The translations under genes and the position numbers were made by a program. Positions 24,150-31,929 of a DNA stretch of 53,797 bases are shown here, piece by piece. The DNA is from Bacilli bacterium (GTDB lineage: Bacteria; Bacillota_I; Bacilli_A; RFN20; CAG-631), in the NCBI GenBank assembly GCA_900754115.1, contig CAAEBM010000016.1:1-53797 (forward strand). The letters run 5' to 3'. A model generated the notes under the pieces. The model searched no databases and was not told where the DNA came from. It saw only the letters and a list, made by a program, of their open reading frames with translations. Position 1 is the first letter of the stretch, and each line of letters begins with the position of its first letter.

Positions 24150-24626
24150 ATGAAAAAAATAATAAATGCACAAAATTTTAAAAATGAATTAAAGAGAGTA
24201 CAATGGCTAGGAAGATTGTTGAATTATTGGAATTTACGACACTATATGGTTCGAATCGATGTCTATGCTTGGCAAATATTTGAAATTGATTATGGGATGA
24301 ATGTAGGACACGAATTTAGTGGACGGCACTATGGAGTAGTCATTCATGATTCCCCTTTTTATAATCCAATTATTACAGTCATTCCTATTAAAACATCAAG
24401 AGGAAAAATTAATTCTCATAGTGATGTATATTTAGGAAAAATAGAAGGAATTCAATCACTTAAAAATAGTATTGCTGTCATTAATCAAATTCAGGCGGTA
24501 GATAAAATTAGAATATTTAATATTGATAGTATTAATAAAAAAACAGAACCTAAACAAACGATTTATTTAAACGAAGAACAGATAGAAAAGGTACGAAATG
24601 GGATAAAAAACATTTTGTTAAATTAA
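24150..24626 (+). CDS. PemK/MazF-family endoribonuclease-like toxin, orphan
   Basis: Likely a CcdB/MazF-fold mRNA interferase. After an N-terminal extension of about 40 residues, the core begins VYAWQIFEIDYGMNVGHEFSGRHYGVVIH, matching the MazF pattern (G/D-x-G-x-x-x-G-H-E-x-x-G-x-R/H-x-x-V-V). The TVIPIKTSRG and IAVINQIQAVDKIRI strands follow. MazF genes usually overlap a small antitoxin gene; none lies on either side. It has its own compact promoter (TATAGT at 24132-24137, GGTGAG at 24141-24146, ATG at 24150). Families of single, extended PemK-like proteins exist, so it may not be a toxin. The 100 bases after it hold no gene. Confidence 0.72.
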   Translation: MKKIINAQNFKNELKRVQWLGRLLNYWNLRHYMVRIDVYAWQIFEIDYGMNVGHEFSGRHYGVVIHDSPFYNPIITVIPIKTSRGKINSHSDVYLGKIEGIQSLKNSIAVINQIQAVDKIRIFNIDSINKKTEPKQTIYLNEEQIEKVRNGIKNILLN

Positions 24627-24726
24627 TATACAATATGTACATTTTGAATATAATTTATATAACGTTCATTTTATACAATTTGTAATTTATGTTAATTATG
24701 TATTTAATAGGGTAGGGGAGTAAAAA

Positions 24727-26064
24727 ATGGATTTTCAAACACATTTAACTAGTTTTTTAAAAAAAGAAGAAGTGGATTCACTGTTAATATCTTTAAATCA
24801 AGCAAGTCAAACCGCTTTTCGGCTCAACACATTAAAGATAAAAGAAATTACAGATATATTTAATCCCTGTCCCTTTTTAAACCATCCTGATGTAAAAAAT
24901 GGCTTTTATTTTGATAAAGTGTTAAATCCATTAGGAAAATCTATATTATTTGAAGCTGGAGCGTTTTATATTCAAGAACCTTCAGCAATGCTTGCTGTAG
25001 AAATTTTAAATCCTCAAGAAAATGACATTGTATTAGATATGTGTGCTGCTCCTGGAGGAAAAAGTTTTCATGCCATTAATTTAATGAACGATAGGGGACT
25101 ATTAGTTTGCAATGATATTCACCCTATTCGAAGTCAAATTCTTTCCTCTAATCTAGAAAAATGTGGTTGCAAACAAATTCTTGTCTTACAAGAAGACTCT
25201 AAAAATTATCAATCTAAATTTAGTAATTTTTTTGATAAAATCATTTTAGATGCACCTTGTTCTGGAAGTGGAATGTTTCGCAAAAATGATTTTTCTTATC
25301 AAGACTGGTCTATGGAAAAAGTAATGCAATGTCAAAAGACACAAATATCCTTATTAAATGATGCTTATACAATGTTAAAAAGTGGTGGTGCTATACTTTA
25401 TAGTACTTGTTCCTTTTCAAAACAAGAAAACGAAGATGTATTGATACAATTTTTGTCTTTTCATTCTGATTGTCATCTCATTCCTATACCATTAAAAAAT
25501 GGTTTTCTTCCATCAATTGGAATTGAAGGAGCAATTCGATTGCATCCTAATCATTATAGGGGAGAAGGGCAATTTATTGCATTAATAAAAAAAGAAGGGG
25601 AGAGTATAAATTCTTCTATAAAATTGAAAACAAAGAAAAATAAAAAAATCCATCCTTCTGTATTTCAATTTTTAGATGAATTTCATTTTTCATATGATAA
25701 AAATAAAATTGTTAATTGGAATGAACATTACTTTTATGTTGACTTTGATCATCCTATTTTAGATCATTTAAAAATTTTACGGTGCGGACTAGCAATAGGG
25801 GAGGTAAAGAACAATCGTTTCATTCCTAATCACGCTTTTGCAATGTATCATCACTTTGATTTTTCCCATTGTAGCATTGAACTATCTGACAAAGATGCAT
25901 TAAAGTATTTAGCAGGGGAATGTTTAACCTGTGCAAATGAAGGAACAGGATATAAAATAGTGACTTATCAAAATTTACCTTTGGGTTTTGTAAAACAAGT
26001 TGGTCATCAATTAAAGAATCATTATCCAAAGGGACTTAGAAAAAAAATAAACTGCCAGGTCTAG
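24727..26064 (+). CDS. rsmF: RsmF/NOL1-NOP2-Sun family RNA m5C methyltransferase
   Basis: SAM-dependent RNA cytosine-5 methyltransferase. A short N-terminal RNA-binding part is followed by the Rossmann methyltransferase domain: QEPSAMLA, motif I DMCAAPGGKSFHA, and DAPCSGSGMFRK. The catalytic Cys is in the motif VI segment (LYSTCSFSKQENED). The C-terminal 150 residues resemble the PUA-like extension of YebU/RsmF, favouring 16S rRNA as the substrate. At 445 residues it matches that subgroup. The ribosome binding site is GGGGAG. The terminator overlaps the stop codon. Confidence 0.85.
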   Translation: MDFQTHLTSFLKKEEVDSLLISLNQASQTAFRLNTLKIKEITDIFNPCPFLNHPDVKNGFYFDKVLNPLGKSILFEAGAFYIQEPSAMLAVEILNPQENDIVLDMCAAPGGKSFHAINLMNDRGLLVCNDIHPIRSQILSSNLEKCGCKQILVLQEDSKNYQSKFSNFFDKIILDAPCSGSGMFRKNDFSYQDWSMEKVMQCQKTQISLLNDAYTMLKSGGAILYSTCSFSKQENEDVLIQFLSFHSDCHLIPIPLKNGFLPSIGIEGAIRLHPNHYRGEGQFIALIKKEGESINSSIKLKTKKNKKIHPSVFQFLDEFHFSYDKNKIVNWNEHYFYVDFDHPILDHLKILRCGLAIGEVKNNRFIPNHAFAMYHHFDFSHCSIELSDKDALKYLAGECLTCANEGTGYKIVTYQNLPLGFVKQVGHQLKNHYPKGLRKKINCQV

Positions 26065-26075
26065 GTAGTTTTTTT
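26050..26075 (+). terminator. Terminator at the end of the methyltransferase gene
   Basis: AACTGCC (26050-26056) pairs with GGTAGTT (26064-26070), one G-U, followed by T7. The TAG stop is in the loop and 3' arm. Confidence 0.75.
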
Positions 26076-26151
26076 GATTTCTTTTATATTTCGCATAATG
26101 TATATTATGTTAACTAATAATCTTAAATAAAAGAAATTAAAGGAAGTTCAA

Positions 26152-26185
26152 ATAAAAAAAGTAAGTCATCGAAGGATAACTTACT
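26152..26185 (-). terminator. Terminator of tex
   Basis: On the minus strand AGTAAGTTATC and GATGACTTACT pair across a CTTC loop (plus-strand 26160-26185), followed by a seven-T run. It overlaps the tex stop codon and faces the convergent methyltransferase gene. Confidence 0.85.
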
Positions 26186-28334
26186 CATTTGGATTAATCA
26201 TCGTTAAAGAAATTCTTTTGCGATTAAGATCAACATCTAAAACCCAAACCGTTACAATTTGCCCCACATGCAATACTTCTAAAGGATGTTTGATAAAACG
26301 TTTTGTTATTTTTGAAATATGTACTAACCCATCATATTTTACACCTATATCCACAAACGCTCCAAAGTCAATGATGTTTCTTACTGTTCCTTCTAATTGC
26401 ATATTTGGTTTTAAATCTTCAATCGATAAAACATCTGATTTTAATAATGGCTTTGAAAACTCATCCCGAGGATCTAAGTTGGGAGCCACTAAAGCTTGAA
26501 TAATATCTTTTAAGGTATATTCATCTACATGATAATCGTTTTCATATTTTTTTAAATCAATATTTTGAATTCTTTCTTTTGCTTCTAGTGTATCGATTTG
26601 ATTCAATTCTAAACCACAATCCTTTAAAATGGCTTGAGCAATTGGATAACTTTCTGGATGAATTGAAGTGGCATCTAAAGGATTATCTCCATCTTTCACT
26701 CTTAAAAAACCAATTGCTTGTTGATAGATTTTATCTGTGAAACGTGAAATTCCTTGTAATTGTTCACGATTTGTAAATTTCCCAACACTTTCTCTTTTTG
26801 TAACGATGTTTGTTGCGACACTATTTGTGACCCCAGAAACATATTTTAATAATGCAACACTGGCTGTATTGGCATCCACACCGACTTGGTTTACTGCTGT
26901 TGTAACGACAAAGTTTAATTCTTCATCCAGTTTTTTTTGTGAAACGTCGTGTTGGTACTGCCCTACCCCAATACTTTTTGGATCAATTTTGACTAATTCA
27001 GCCAAAGGGTCAATAATTCTTCTAGCAATACTAATAGCACTTCTTTCTTCAACATGAAAATCTGGAAATTCTTTTCTTGCTTCTTCGCTAGCGCTATAAA
27101 CTGAAGCGCCTGCTTCACTAACTAAAGCATAACTAATTTTATAATTTATAGTAGAAATGGCCTCAGCAATCCATTTTTCTGTTTCTCTTGAAGCAGTTCC
27201 GTTTCCAATAGCGATGATTTCAACGTGATATTTTTGAATTAATTGCCGAACTATATCTAGCCCTTGTTGATATTGATTATGAGGCTCATGAGGATAAGCG
27301 ACGGCTTTATCAATAAATTTTCCAGTCGCATCTACTACTGCTAATTTACATCCTGTTCGATAGGCTGGGTCAACCCCTAAAACCATTTTATTTTTAATTG
27401 GCGCTTGCATCAATAATTGTTTTGCATTTTTGCCAAATACATCTATCGCTACTACACTAGCTTGATCCATTAAATCCGACCAAATTTCTCGTTCAACACT
27501 TGGTTTAATCAATCTTTTTAAACTATCTTTAATTGCGATATCATAGCACTTTTTAATTTCTTCATTTTCTGTGTGAACCCATTTTTTTGTAATATGTCGA
27601 ATGACTTCTTCTTCATCATAATCAAAAGAAAGACTTAAAACATTTTCTGCCTCTCCTCGATTTAATGCCAAAATGCGATGAGGTTTAATTTGACTGACTA
27701 ATTCTTTATATTCATAATACATTTTATAAACTTCATTTTCATCAGGATTTTTCTTTTTTACTTTACTAGTTAAAAAGCCAAAATGAGTAATAAAAGTTCG
27801 CATCCATTTTCGAATAGTCGAATCATCACTGATATTTTCAGCAATAATATATAATGCATTTTCTATCGCTTCTTCTACTGTTTTTACTTCTTCACTTAAA
27901 TACTTTTTAGCTTCCTCTGACACTTGACTATCAATCGCCTGAGCAGCAATATAATCCGCTAAGGGTTGTAATCCTTTGGCAATCGCTTCTGTCGCTTTTG
28001 TTTTCTTTTTTTCTTTATAAGGGCGATATAAATCTTCTACTTCTACTAATTTTGTTGCATTTTCAATTTGTGTTCGTAATTCTAAAGTCAACATCCCTTT
28101 TTCATCAATCAGTCTACATACATCTTCTTTTCTCTTTTTTAAATCCATTTGGTATTGATAGACTTTTTGAATTTCATTGATTTGGACTTCATCCAATCCC
28201 CCTGTCGCTTCTTTTCGATAACGTGCTATAAAAGGAATGGTATTTTCTTCTTCTAACAATTTCAAAACTGCGATGACTTGTTTTTTAGAAATATTCAAAT
28301 CTTCGCTGATTTGTAAAATAATTTTTTCATCCAT
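26181..28334 (-). CDS. tex: Tex-family RNA-binding transcription accessory protein
   Basis: Conserved nucleic-acid-binding protein of the Tex/YdcI family, linked to transcription and to survival of stress. The N-terminal helical region opens IPFIARYRKEATGGLDE. The YqgF-like RNase H fold follows (VLGVDPAYRTGCKLAVVD, then AIGNGTASRETE), then helix-hairpin-helix elements (VGQYQHDVSQKKL). A C-terminal S1 domain is present (GTVRNIIDFGAFVDIGVKYDGLVHIS). Length 717 is normal. Its promoter directly follows the spoIIIAH terminator: TGGTATAAT, six bases, GGTGAT, three bases, ATG. Confidence 0.93.
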   Translation of the reverse strand: MDEKIILQISEDLNISKKQVIAVLKLLEEENTIPFIARYRKEATGGLDEVQINEIQKVYQYQMDLKKRKEDVCRLIDEKGMLTLELRTQIENATKLVEVEDLYRPYKEKKKTKATEAIAKGLQPLADYIAAQAIDSQVSEEAKKYLSEEVKTVEEAIENALYIIAENISDDSTIRKWMRTFITHFGFLTSKVKKKNPDENEVYKMYYEYKELVSQIKPHRILALNRGEAENVLSLSFDYDEEEVIRHITKKWVHTENEEIKKCYDIAIKDSLKRLIKPSVEREIWSDLMDQASVVAIDVFGKNAKQLLMQAPIKNKMVLGVDPAYRTGCKLAVVDATGKFIDKAVAYPHEPHNQYQQGLDIVRQLIQKYHVEIIAIGNGTASRETEKWIAEAISTINYKISYALVSEAGASVYSASEEARKEFPDFHVEERSAISIARRIIDPLAELVKIDPKSIGVGQYQHDVSQKKLDEELNFVVTTAVNQVGVDANTASVALLKYVSGVTNSVATNIVTKRESVGKFTNREQLQGISRFTDKIYQQAIGFLRVKDGDNPLDATSIHPESYPIAQAILKDCGLELNQIDTLEAKERIQNIDLKKYENDYHVDEYTLKDIIQALVAPNLDPRDEFSKPLLKSDVLSIEDLKPNMQLEGTVRNIIDFGAFVDIGVKYDGLVHISKITKRFIKHPLEVLHVGQIVTVWVLDVDLNRKRISLTMINPNE

Positions 28335-28360
28335 ACTATCACCTTTTTTATTATACCATA

Positions 28361-28387
28361 AAAAAAACGTATTTTACATACGTTTTA
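28361..28387 (-). terminator. Terminator of spoIIIAH
   Basis: On the minus strand AACGTAT and ATACGTT pair across GTAAA (plus 28367-28385), followed by T8. It overlaps the stop codon and directly abuts the tex promoter. Confidence 0.8.
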
Positions 28388-28873
28388 AGAGATGATTTCA
28401 AGTTCTGGAATGAGATTCGTCTTGCTATTTTCAAAAACAATAGTAAAGATAGTAGCAGCTTGTTCATTTGTCACTTCTTCCGCTTTTACAACGACTTTGA
28501 TGCAATTTTCTAAATACTCTACGTACACATTACTATATCCTTCTTCTTTAATCAAACCTACCAAGGTATTTTCTAAAGAAATGATTTCTTTTTCAGATAA
28601 AATTGCATTTAAGGCCACTTCTTTTTGTTGATTTGTGACATCACTTGAAACGACAATTGCCAAATTTTCATCAATGACTTCTTGATGTTTTGCATCTAAT
28701 TCAGTAAATAGTGTTTCAAAATAGACATCTTGGCTTGGAGTAAGAATAGTTCCTACTTCCTTATCTGTTGAAGGGACACTAATAAATAAATTTGTCGGCA
28801 ATAAAATATAATATACAGATAAGACTAAAACAAGTCCAAATAAAGAAAGAAATGACACCACTTGGCGATTCAT
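28385..28873 (-). CDS. spoIIIAH: SpoIIIAH-like mother-cell channel protein
   Basis: Membrane protein that in B. subtilis spans the engulfment space with forespore SpoIIQ, forming the feeding-tube channel needed for late SigG activity. The N-terminus RQVVSFLSLFGLVLVLSVYYILLP is the family's single membrane helix. The C-terminal ring-building motif domain is recognisable in FETLFTELDAKHQEVIDENLAIVVSSDVTNQQK and the VYVEYLENCIKVVVKAEE strands. At 162 residues it lacks most of the long linker of the B. subtilis protein. It stands alone: no spoIIIAA-AG genes precede it, only efp. A SigE-like promoter is upstream and AGGAGGT is the ribosome binding site. Confidence 0.85.
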   Translation of the reverse strand: MNRQVVSFLSLFGLVLVLSVYYILLPTNLFISVPSTDKEVGTILTPSQDVYFETLFTELDAKHQEVIDENLAIVVSSDVTNQQKEVALNAILSEKEIISLENTLVGLIKEEGYSNVYVEYLENCIKVVVKAEEVTNEQAATIFTIVFENSKTNLIPELEIIS

Positions 28874-28902
28874 AGATACGACCTCCTATTTCTTGTCACT
28901 TT

Positions 28903-28931
28903 ATTGTATTCTTTCATCTTTACAATTATGA
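28903..28931 (-). promoter_or_regulatory. Candidate SigE promoter of spoIIIAH
   Basis: On the minus strand TCATAAT (plus 28925-28931), a 14-base spacer and AATACAAT (plus 28903-28910). The B. subtilis SigE consensus is about kmATATT-N14/15-CATACAmT, so the match is 6/7 and 7/8 with the right spacing. spoIIIA is a SigE operon in B. subtilis and this window encodes SigE. Confidence 0.65.
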
Positions 28932-28941
28932 CAAAAATAAA

Positions 28942-28963
28942 AAAAAGAGGTTTTCCTCTTTTT
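28942..28963 (-). terminator. Terminator of efp
   Basis: AAAAAGAGG and CCTCTTTTT with a four-base loop; on the minus strand it is followed by a T8 tract. It separates efp from spoIIIAH, so spoIIIAH must have its own promoter. Confidence 0.8.
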
Positions 28964-29519
28964 ATACTCTGGAATCGTAAGCACCTGTATCTGTCCGAAC
29001 ATAGACTTCTTCATCTTGTTCTACAAACAAAGGAACTTTAATCACTAGACCTGTTTCTAACGTTGCATCTTTCATTGCTCTAGTAGCTGTATCCCCTTTT
29101 ACACCAGGTTCAGTTTTTACAACTTTTAATGCAACTTTTGCAGGTAAATTAATTCCTAAAAATTCGCCATTATATGAAATAATTTCAACCACTTCATTGG
29201 GTCTTAAAAACTTTAATTCCCAAGCCAATTTTGATTTATCAAGAGATACTTGTTCATAAGTTTCCGTATCCATAAAAACGATAAATTCGCCATCATCATA
29301 AAGATATTGCATTTGTGATTTTTCAATGTGAATCGTTTCAATTTTATCTCCACCTGTAAAAGCTAAGTCTGTAATTGCTCCGGTTCTCATATTTTTAGAT
29401 TTCACTTTAATCACCATTTTTCTCATGGCGGTTTTATTATGTTGAATATCTAATACCAAGTAAAGATTATTTTCATAGGTAAAGGATACTCCTGGCGTCA
29501 AATCATTGACAATAATCAT
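28962..29519 (-). CDS. efp: Elongation factor P
   Basis: Ribosome-binding factor that relieves stalling at polyproline. Three domains are visible: the KOW-like N-terminus (MIIVNDLTPGVSFTYENNLYLVLD) with the modification loop around HNKTAMRKMVIKVKSKN, and two OB domains ending EQDEEVYVRTDTGAYDSRV. The tip residue appears to be within the KTAMRK loop; the usual bacterial form is K/R-P-G-K-G, so the loop is atypical. The ATG at 29519 is eight bases from AGGAG; a GTG at 29528 is less likely. In B. subtilis efp lies just upstream of the spoIIIA operon, and the neighbour here is spoIIIAH. Confidence 0.93.
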   Translation of the reverse strand: MIIVNDLTPGVSFTYENNLYLVLDIQHNKTAMRKMVIKVKSKNMRTGAITDLAFTGGDKIETIHIEKSQMQYLYDDGEFIVFMDTETYEQVSLDKSKLAWELKFLRPNEVVEIISYNGEFLGINLPAKVALKVVKTEPGVKGDTATRAMKDATLETGLVIKVPLFVEQDEEVYVRTDTGAYDSRV

Positions 29520-29594
29520 TTTCAACACTCCTTTATCTTATCCTTTAATATTATATTAAAAAATTAAAATCATTTCAACTAAAAGAGGGTTTGA

Positions 29595-30068
29595 TTAATC
29601 AAAAATACTGGTCAATGGTTCTGGTAAAGATTGATTTTTTTTCTTTTTCTTAGAAATATAGTGAAGATAATAAAAGGAATACAGATTAAAAATGACGCAA
29701 AAACTGATAATAGTAAATAAACTCAAAACACTTTTAACATCCATTTGTGACAATTTTCCATAATTTAAATACATAATAAAATATAAAATTAAATTCATTA
29801 CAATAGATAACAAGATATATAAAAACATAGAATATTTTTCAATCAAGAGTCGGTCATATAAAAAATCTAAAATTCCAAAAAACAAGAAAAAATAAATAAA
29901 TAATAAAATATAATTCCCTATGGGTGATTTAAAATAATCTAACCCTAAATGGATAATAAAATAATCTAAATCAAAGGTAGTTAGATTTAAATAATGATGA
30001 CCAAGTAATAAAAGAAAAAAAAGAATAATAGATACAAATAAGATTACAATTTGATTGATTATTTTCAT
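29595..30068 (-). CDS. Multi-pass membrane protein of unknown function
   Basis: I do not recognise a family. The 157-residue protein has four long hydrophobic segments (about 6-26, 48-68, 80-102, 115-138) and ends in a lysine-rich cytoplasmic-type tail (KKKKKNQ). The ATG at 30068 follows GGTGAT; an in-frame GTG at 30080 would use bases of that SD and is rejected. Its SD lies in the 3' arm of the hairpin ending the upstream hydrolase gene, so expression may depend on an internal start site. Its neighbours (efp, spoIIIAH) suggest, but do not show, a sporulation or envelope link. Confidence 0.6.
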   Translation of the reverse strand: MKIINQIVILFVSIILFFLLLLGHHYLNLTTFDLDYFIIHLGLDYFKSPIGNYILLFIYFFLFFGILDFLYDRLLIEKYSMFLYILLSIVMNLILYFIMYLNYGKLSQMDVKSVLSLFTIISFCVIFNLYSFYYLHYISKKKKKNQSLPEPLTSIFD

Positions 30069-30098
30069 AAAAAAAATCACCTACAATTATTGTAGGTG
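30069..30098 (-). terminator. Terminator hairpin containing the SD of the next gene
   Basis: On the minus strand CACCTAC and GTAGGTG pair around AATAATT (plus 30078-30098), followed by A and T8, then directly the ATG. The 3' arm plus next bases make GTAGGTGAT, the SD of the membrane-protein gene. A TACAAT in the 5' arm and loop stands seven bases before GGTGAT, matching the compact start module, so RNA could start inside the hairpin. Confidence 0.65.
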
Positions 30099-30117
30099 TA
30101 ACTTTTTTATTTAAACC

Positions 30118-30735
30118 TTAAAAATAGATATTATTTTCCTTTTCATATCCAATTGTCGTTTCTTCTCCATGTCCGGGAAATACTTTACAATTGTCTTTAA
30201 AAGTCGCTAATAATTTTAACGATTCTTTCATTTCTTTTTTATTAGAAGTGGGGAAATCCACTCTTCCAATGCCCTCTTTAAATAATGTATCACTAGAAAA
30301 AATTCGCAAATAATTGCGTAAAACATAGACCACTGATCCTGAACTATGTCCTGGTGTATGCACAGCATCTAAAATAATATCTTTTAAAATCGTAAAACTT
30401 TCAAAATCGCCTGAAAAATATTCTATTGGAGATTGTATTTCTATCGTTTGAAAATCACTAAAATTGCTTTTTTCATTTTTAGACATTAATTCTTTATCGT
30501 TATAGTGAGCATATATTTTACATTTTGTGAGATTGTATAAATAATCCACTGCTCCAATGTGATCATAATGTCCATGCGTTAAAAATACAGCTTCTAAGGT
30601 TAAATTATTGTTTTGTAGCAAGGTGCCAATGATTTCTCCATTCGCCCCTGGATCAATGACTACAGCCATTTCGTTATGAGATATAACGTAGCAGTTGGTT
30701 TGATAGGCTCCTAGAACTAATTTTTCAATTTTCAT
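30118..30735 (-). CDS. Metallo-beta-lactamase-fold hydrolase (glyoxalase II-like)
   Basis: Soluble binuclear-metal hydrolase. The signature THGHYDHIGAVD provides four metal ligands, followed by HTPGHSSGSVVY, SSDTLFKEGIGRVD and a C-terminal FPGHGEETTIGYE. The 205-residue length and lack of the long C-terminal domain fit the YqgX-type MBL hydrolases of Bacilli rather than true glyoxalase II, so the substrate is uncertain. It begins three bases after rpmG on the same strand and is probably co-transcribed with it. Confidence 0.82.
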   Translation of the reverse strand: MKIEKLVLGAYQTNCYVISHNEMAVVIDPGANGEIIGTLLQNNNLTLEAVFLTHGHYDHIGAVDYLYNLTKCKIYAHYNDKELMSKNEKSNFSDFQTIEIQSPIEYFSGDFESFTILKDIILDAVHTPGHSSGSVVYVLRNYLRIFSSDTLFKEGIGRVDFPTSNKKEMKESLKLLATFKDNCKVFPGHGEETTIGYEKENNIYF

Positions 30736-30738
30736 GCT

Positions 30739-30888
30739 TTATTTCTTTTCTTTGTGCACGGTTTTTTTATTGCATCTAGGACAATATTTTTTCACTTCTA
30801 CACGATCGGGATGTAAACGTTTATTTTTATTTCCTAAATAATTTTCTTCCCCGCATTCTGTGCAACGTAATATAAAGTTATCTCTCAT
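30739..30888 (-). CDS. rpmG: 50S ribosomal protein L33
   Basis: A 49-residue zinc-ribbon ribosomal protein. The sequence opens MRDNFILRCTECGEENYL and has two cysteine pairs (CTEC and CPRC), the zinc-binding C+ form, ending KKTVHKEKK. The ATG at 30888 follows GGAGGTGTGGAGT. It has its own promoter (TATCAT -10) and leads into the MBL hydrolase gene. Bacilli often carry several L33 paralogues; this is one of them, probably the RpmGA/B type. Confidence 0.92.
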   Translation of the reverse strand: MRDNFILRCTECGEENYLGNKNKRLHPDRVEVKKYCPRCNKKTVHKEKK

Positions 30889-30912
30889 ACTCCACACCTC
30901 CGTCATTGATTA

Positions 30913-30942
30913 ATGATATCACAAATGAGACCTTTTTTTCAA
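30913..30942 (-). promoter_or_regulatory. Promoter of rpmG
   Basis: On the minus strand TTGAAA (plus 30937-30942), 18 bases, TATCAT (plus 30913-30918) with a TGA extension. Confidence 0.6.
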
Positions 30943-30965
30943 TGTTTTTTATTAAAATTCTTGAT

Positions 30966-31928
30966 TTATTTAATAAAAGTATCTTGACTTTCTTTATATT
31001 CTTTTACTAAAGCATCGGCATCTTTAACAAAAGGTCTAATTTTAGACCATGATTTTAAACTGGCTCCTGCTGCTTTATGGTGTCCTCCACCATCATATTT
31101 TTCAGCTAGTTTATTAATATTTGGTCCATTAGAACGAATACGAACTCGAATATCTTTCGGATATCGAATAATTAAAGCCCATACAGGACATTCTTTGATA
31201 TTAGCCAATAAATTAACCAAAGAGGCCGCTTCATCGTAGCCAACGTTATAATATTTAATAATAACACGATTAATAACTGCATAGGCAAACCCATTTTTTG
31301 TCACTTTAAAAGAACGATATACATAACTTTTTAAGCGCAAAGAACGCAACGATTGCACACTTAAATTTTGGTCAATCCATTCTGTGTCTACTCCATAATT
31401 TAATAAAGTACCAGCTAGTTGAAAGGTTTCAGCATTTACTCCACGATAACGGAAATTTTGAGTATCCGTAATCGTTCCAGTATAAAGTGCTGTTGCCCCA
31501 TTTAAAGATATTTTTAAATCTTTATTTGAAAGTAAAAATTTAGTAATTAATAAACAGGTTGCAGGAATAAGTTCTTCAACAACGTTAATATCTCCATAAT
31601 TATCTAAAACAATGTGATGATCAATTTTAATTAATTCTTTACATAATTTATATCTTCCATCACTAATTCGATCTCGTGTTGCTGTATCAACAACAATTGC
31701 TAATGCTTGATTAAAAACTTCATCTTCAATTTGGTCCATTTGCCCTATAAAAGATAAATTATCTACTTTTTCTCCCACAATGAAAACACTTTTCATCGGA
31801 AAAGTCGATTTTATGATATCTTTTAATCCATTTTGACTACCATAACAATCACCATCAGGACGTTTATGTCCAAAGATAATAATTGTTTGGTATTCTTTAA
31901 TTTTTTGATAGACCAAATCAAAACTCAT
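30966..31928 (-). CDS. DHH/DHHA1 phosphoesterase (NrnA-like), copy 1
   Basis: Mn-dependent phosphoesterase of the NrnA/pAp-phosphatase family, which degrades short oligonucleotides, 3'-phosphoadenosine 5'-phosphate or pApA. DHH-domain metal motifs are GHKRPDGDCYGSQ, VVDTATRDR and IDHH (about residue 105). The DHHA1 domain carries the RVRIRSNG strand and the substrate-binding GGGHHKAAG near the end. Length 320 is normal. It starts one base beyond the stop of copy 2 on the same strand, and the pair appear to be read from the nuclease-lipoprotein promoter. Which substrate each copy prefers cannot be told. Confidence 0.88.
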   Translation of the reverse strand: MSFDLVYQKIKEYQTIIIFGHKRPDGDCYGSQNGLKDIIKSTFPMKSVFIVGEKVDNLSFIGQMDQIEDEVFNQALAIVVDTATRDRISDGRYKLCKELIKIDHHIVLDNYGDINVVEELIPATCLLITKFLLSNKDLKISLNGATALYTGTITDTQNFRYRGVNAETFQLAGTLLNYGVDTEWIDQNLSVQSLRSLRLKSYVYRSFKVTKNGFAYAVINRVIIKYYNVGYDEAASLVNLLANIKECPVWALIIRYPKDIRVRIRSNGPNINKLAEKYDGGGHHKAAGASLKSWSKIRPFVKDADALVKEYKESQDTFIK

Positions 31929-31929
31929 A

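Noticed and set aside
24627..24726. Hidden antitoxin gene after the MazF-like gene
   Set aside because: 100 bases of AT-rich sequence with no frame having an SD and start.
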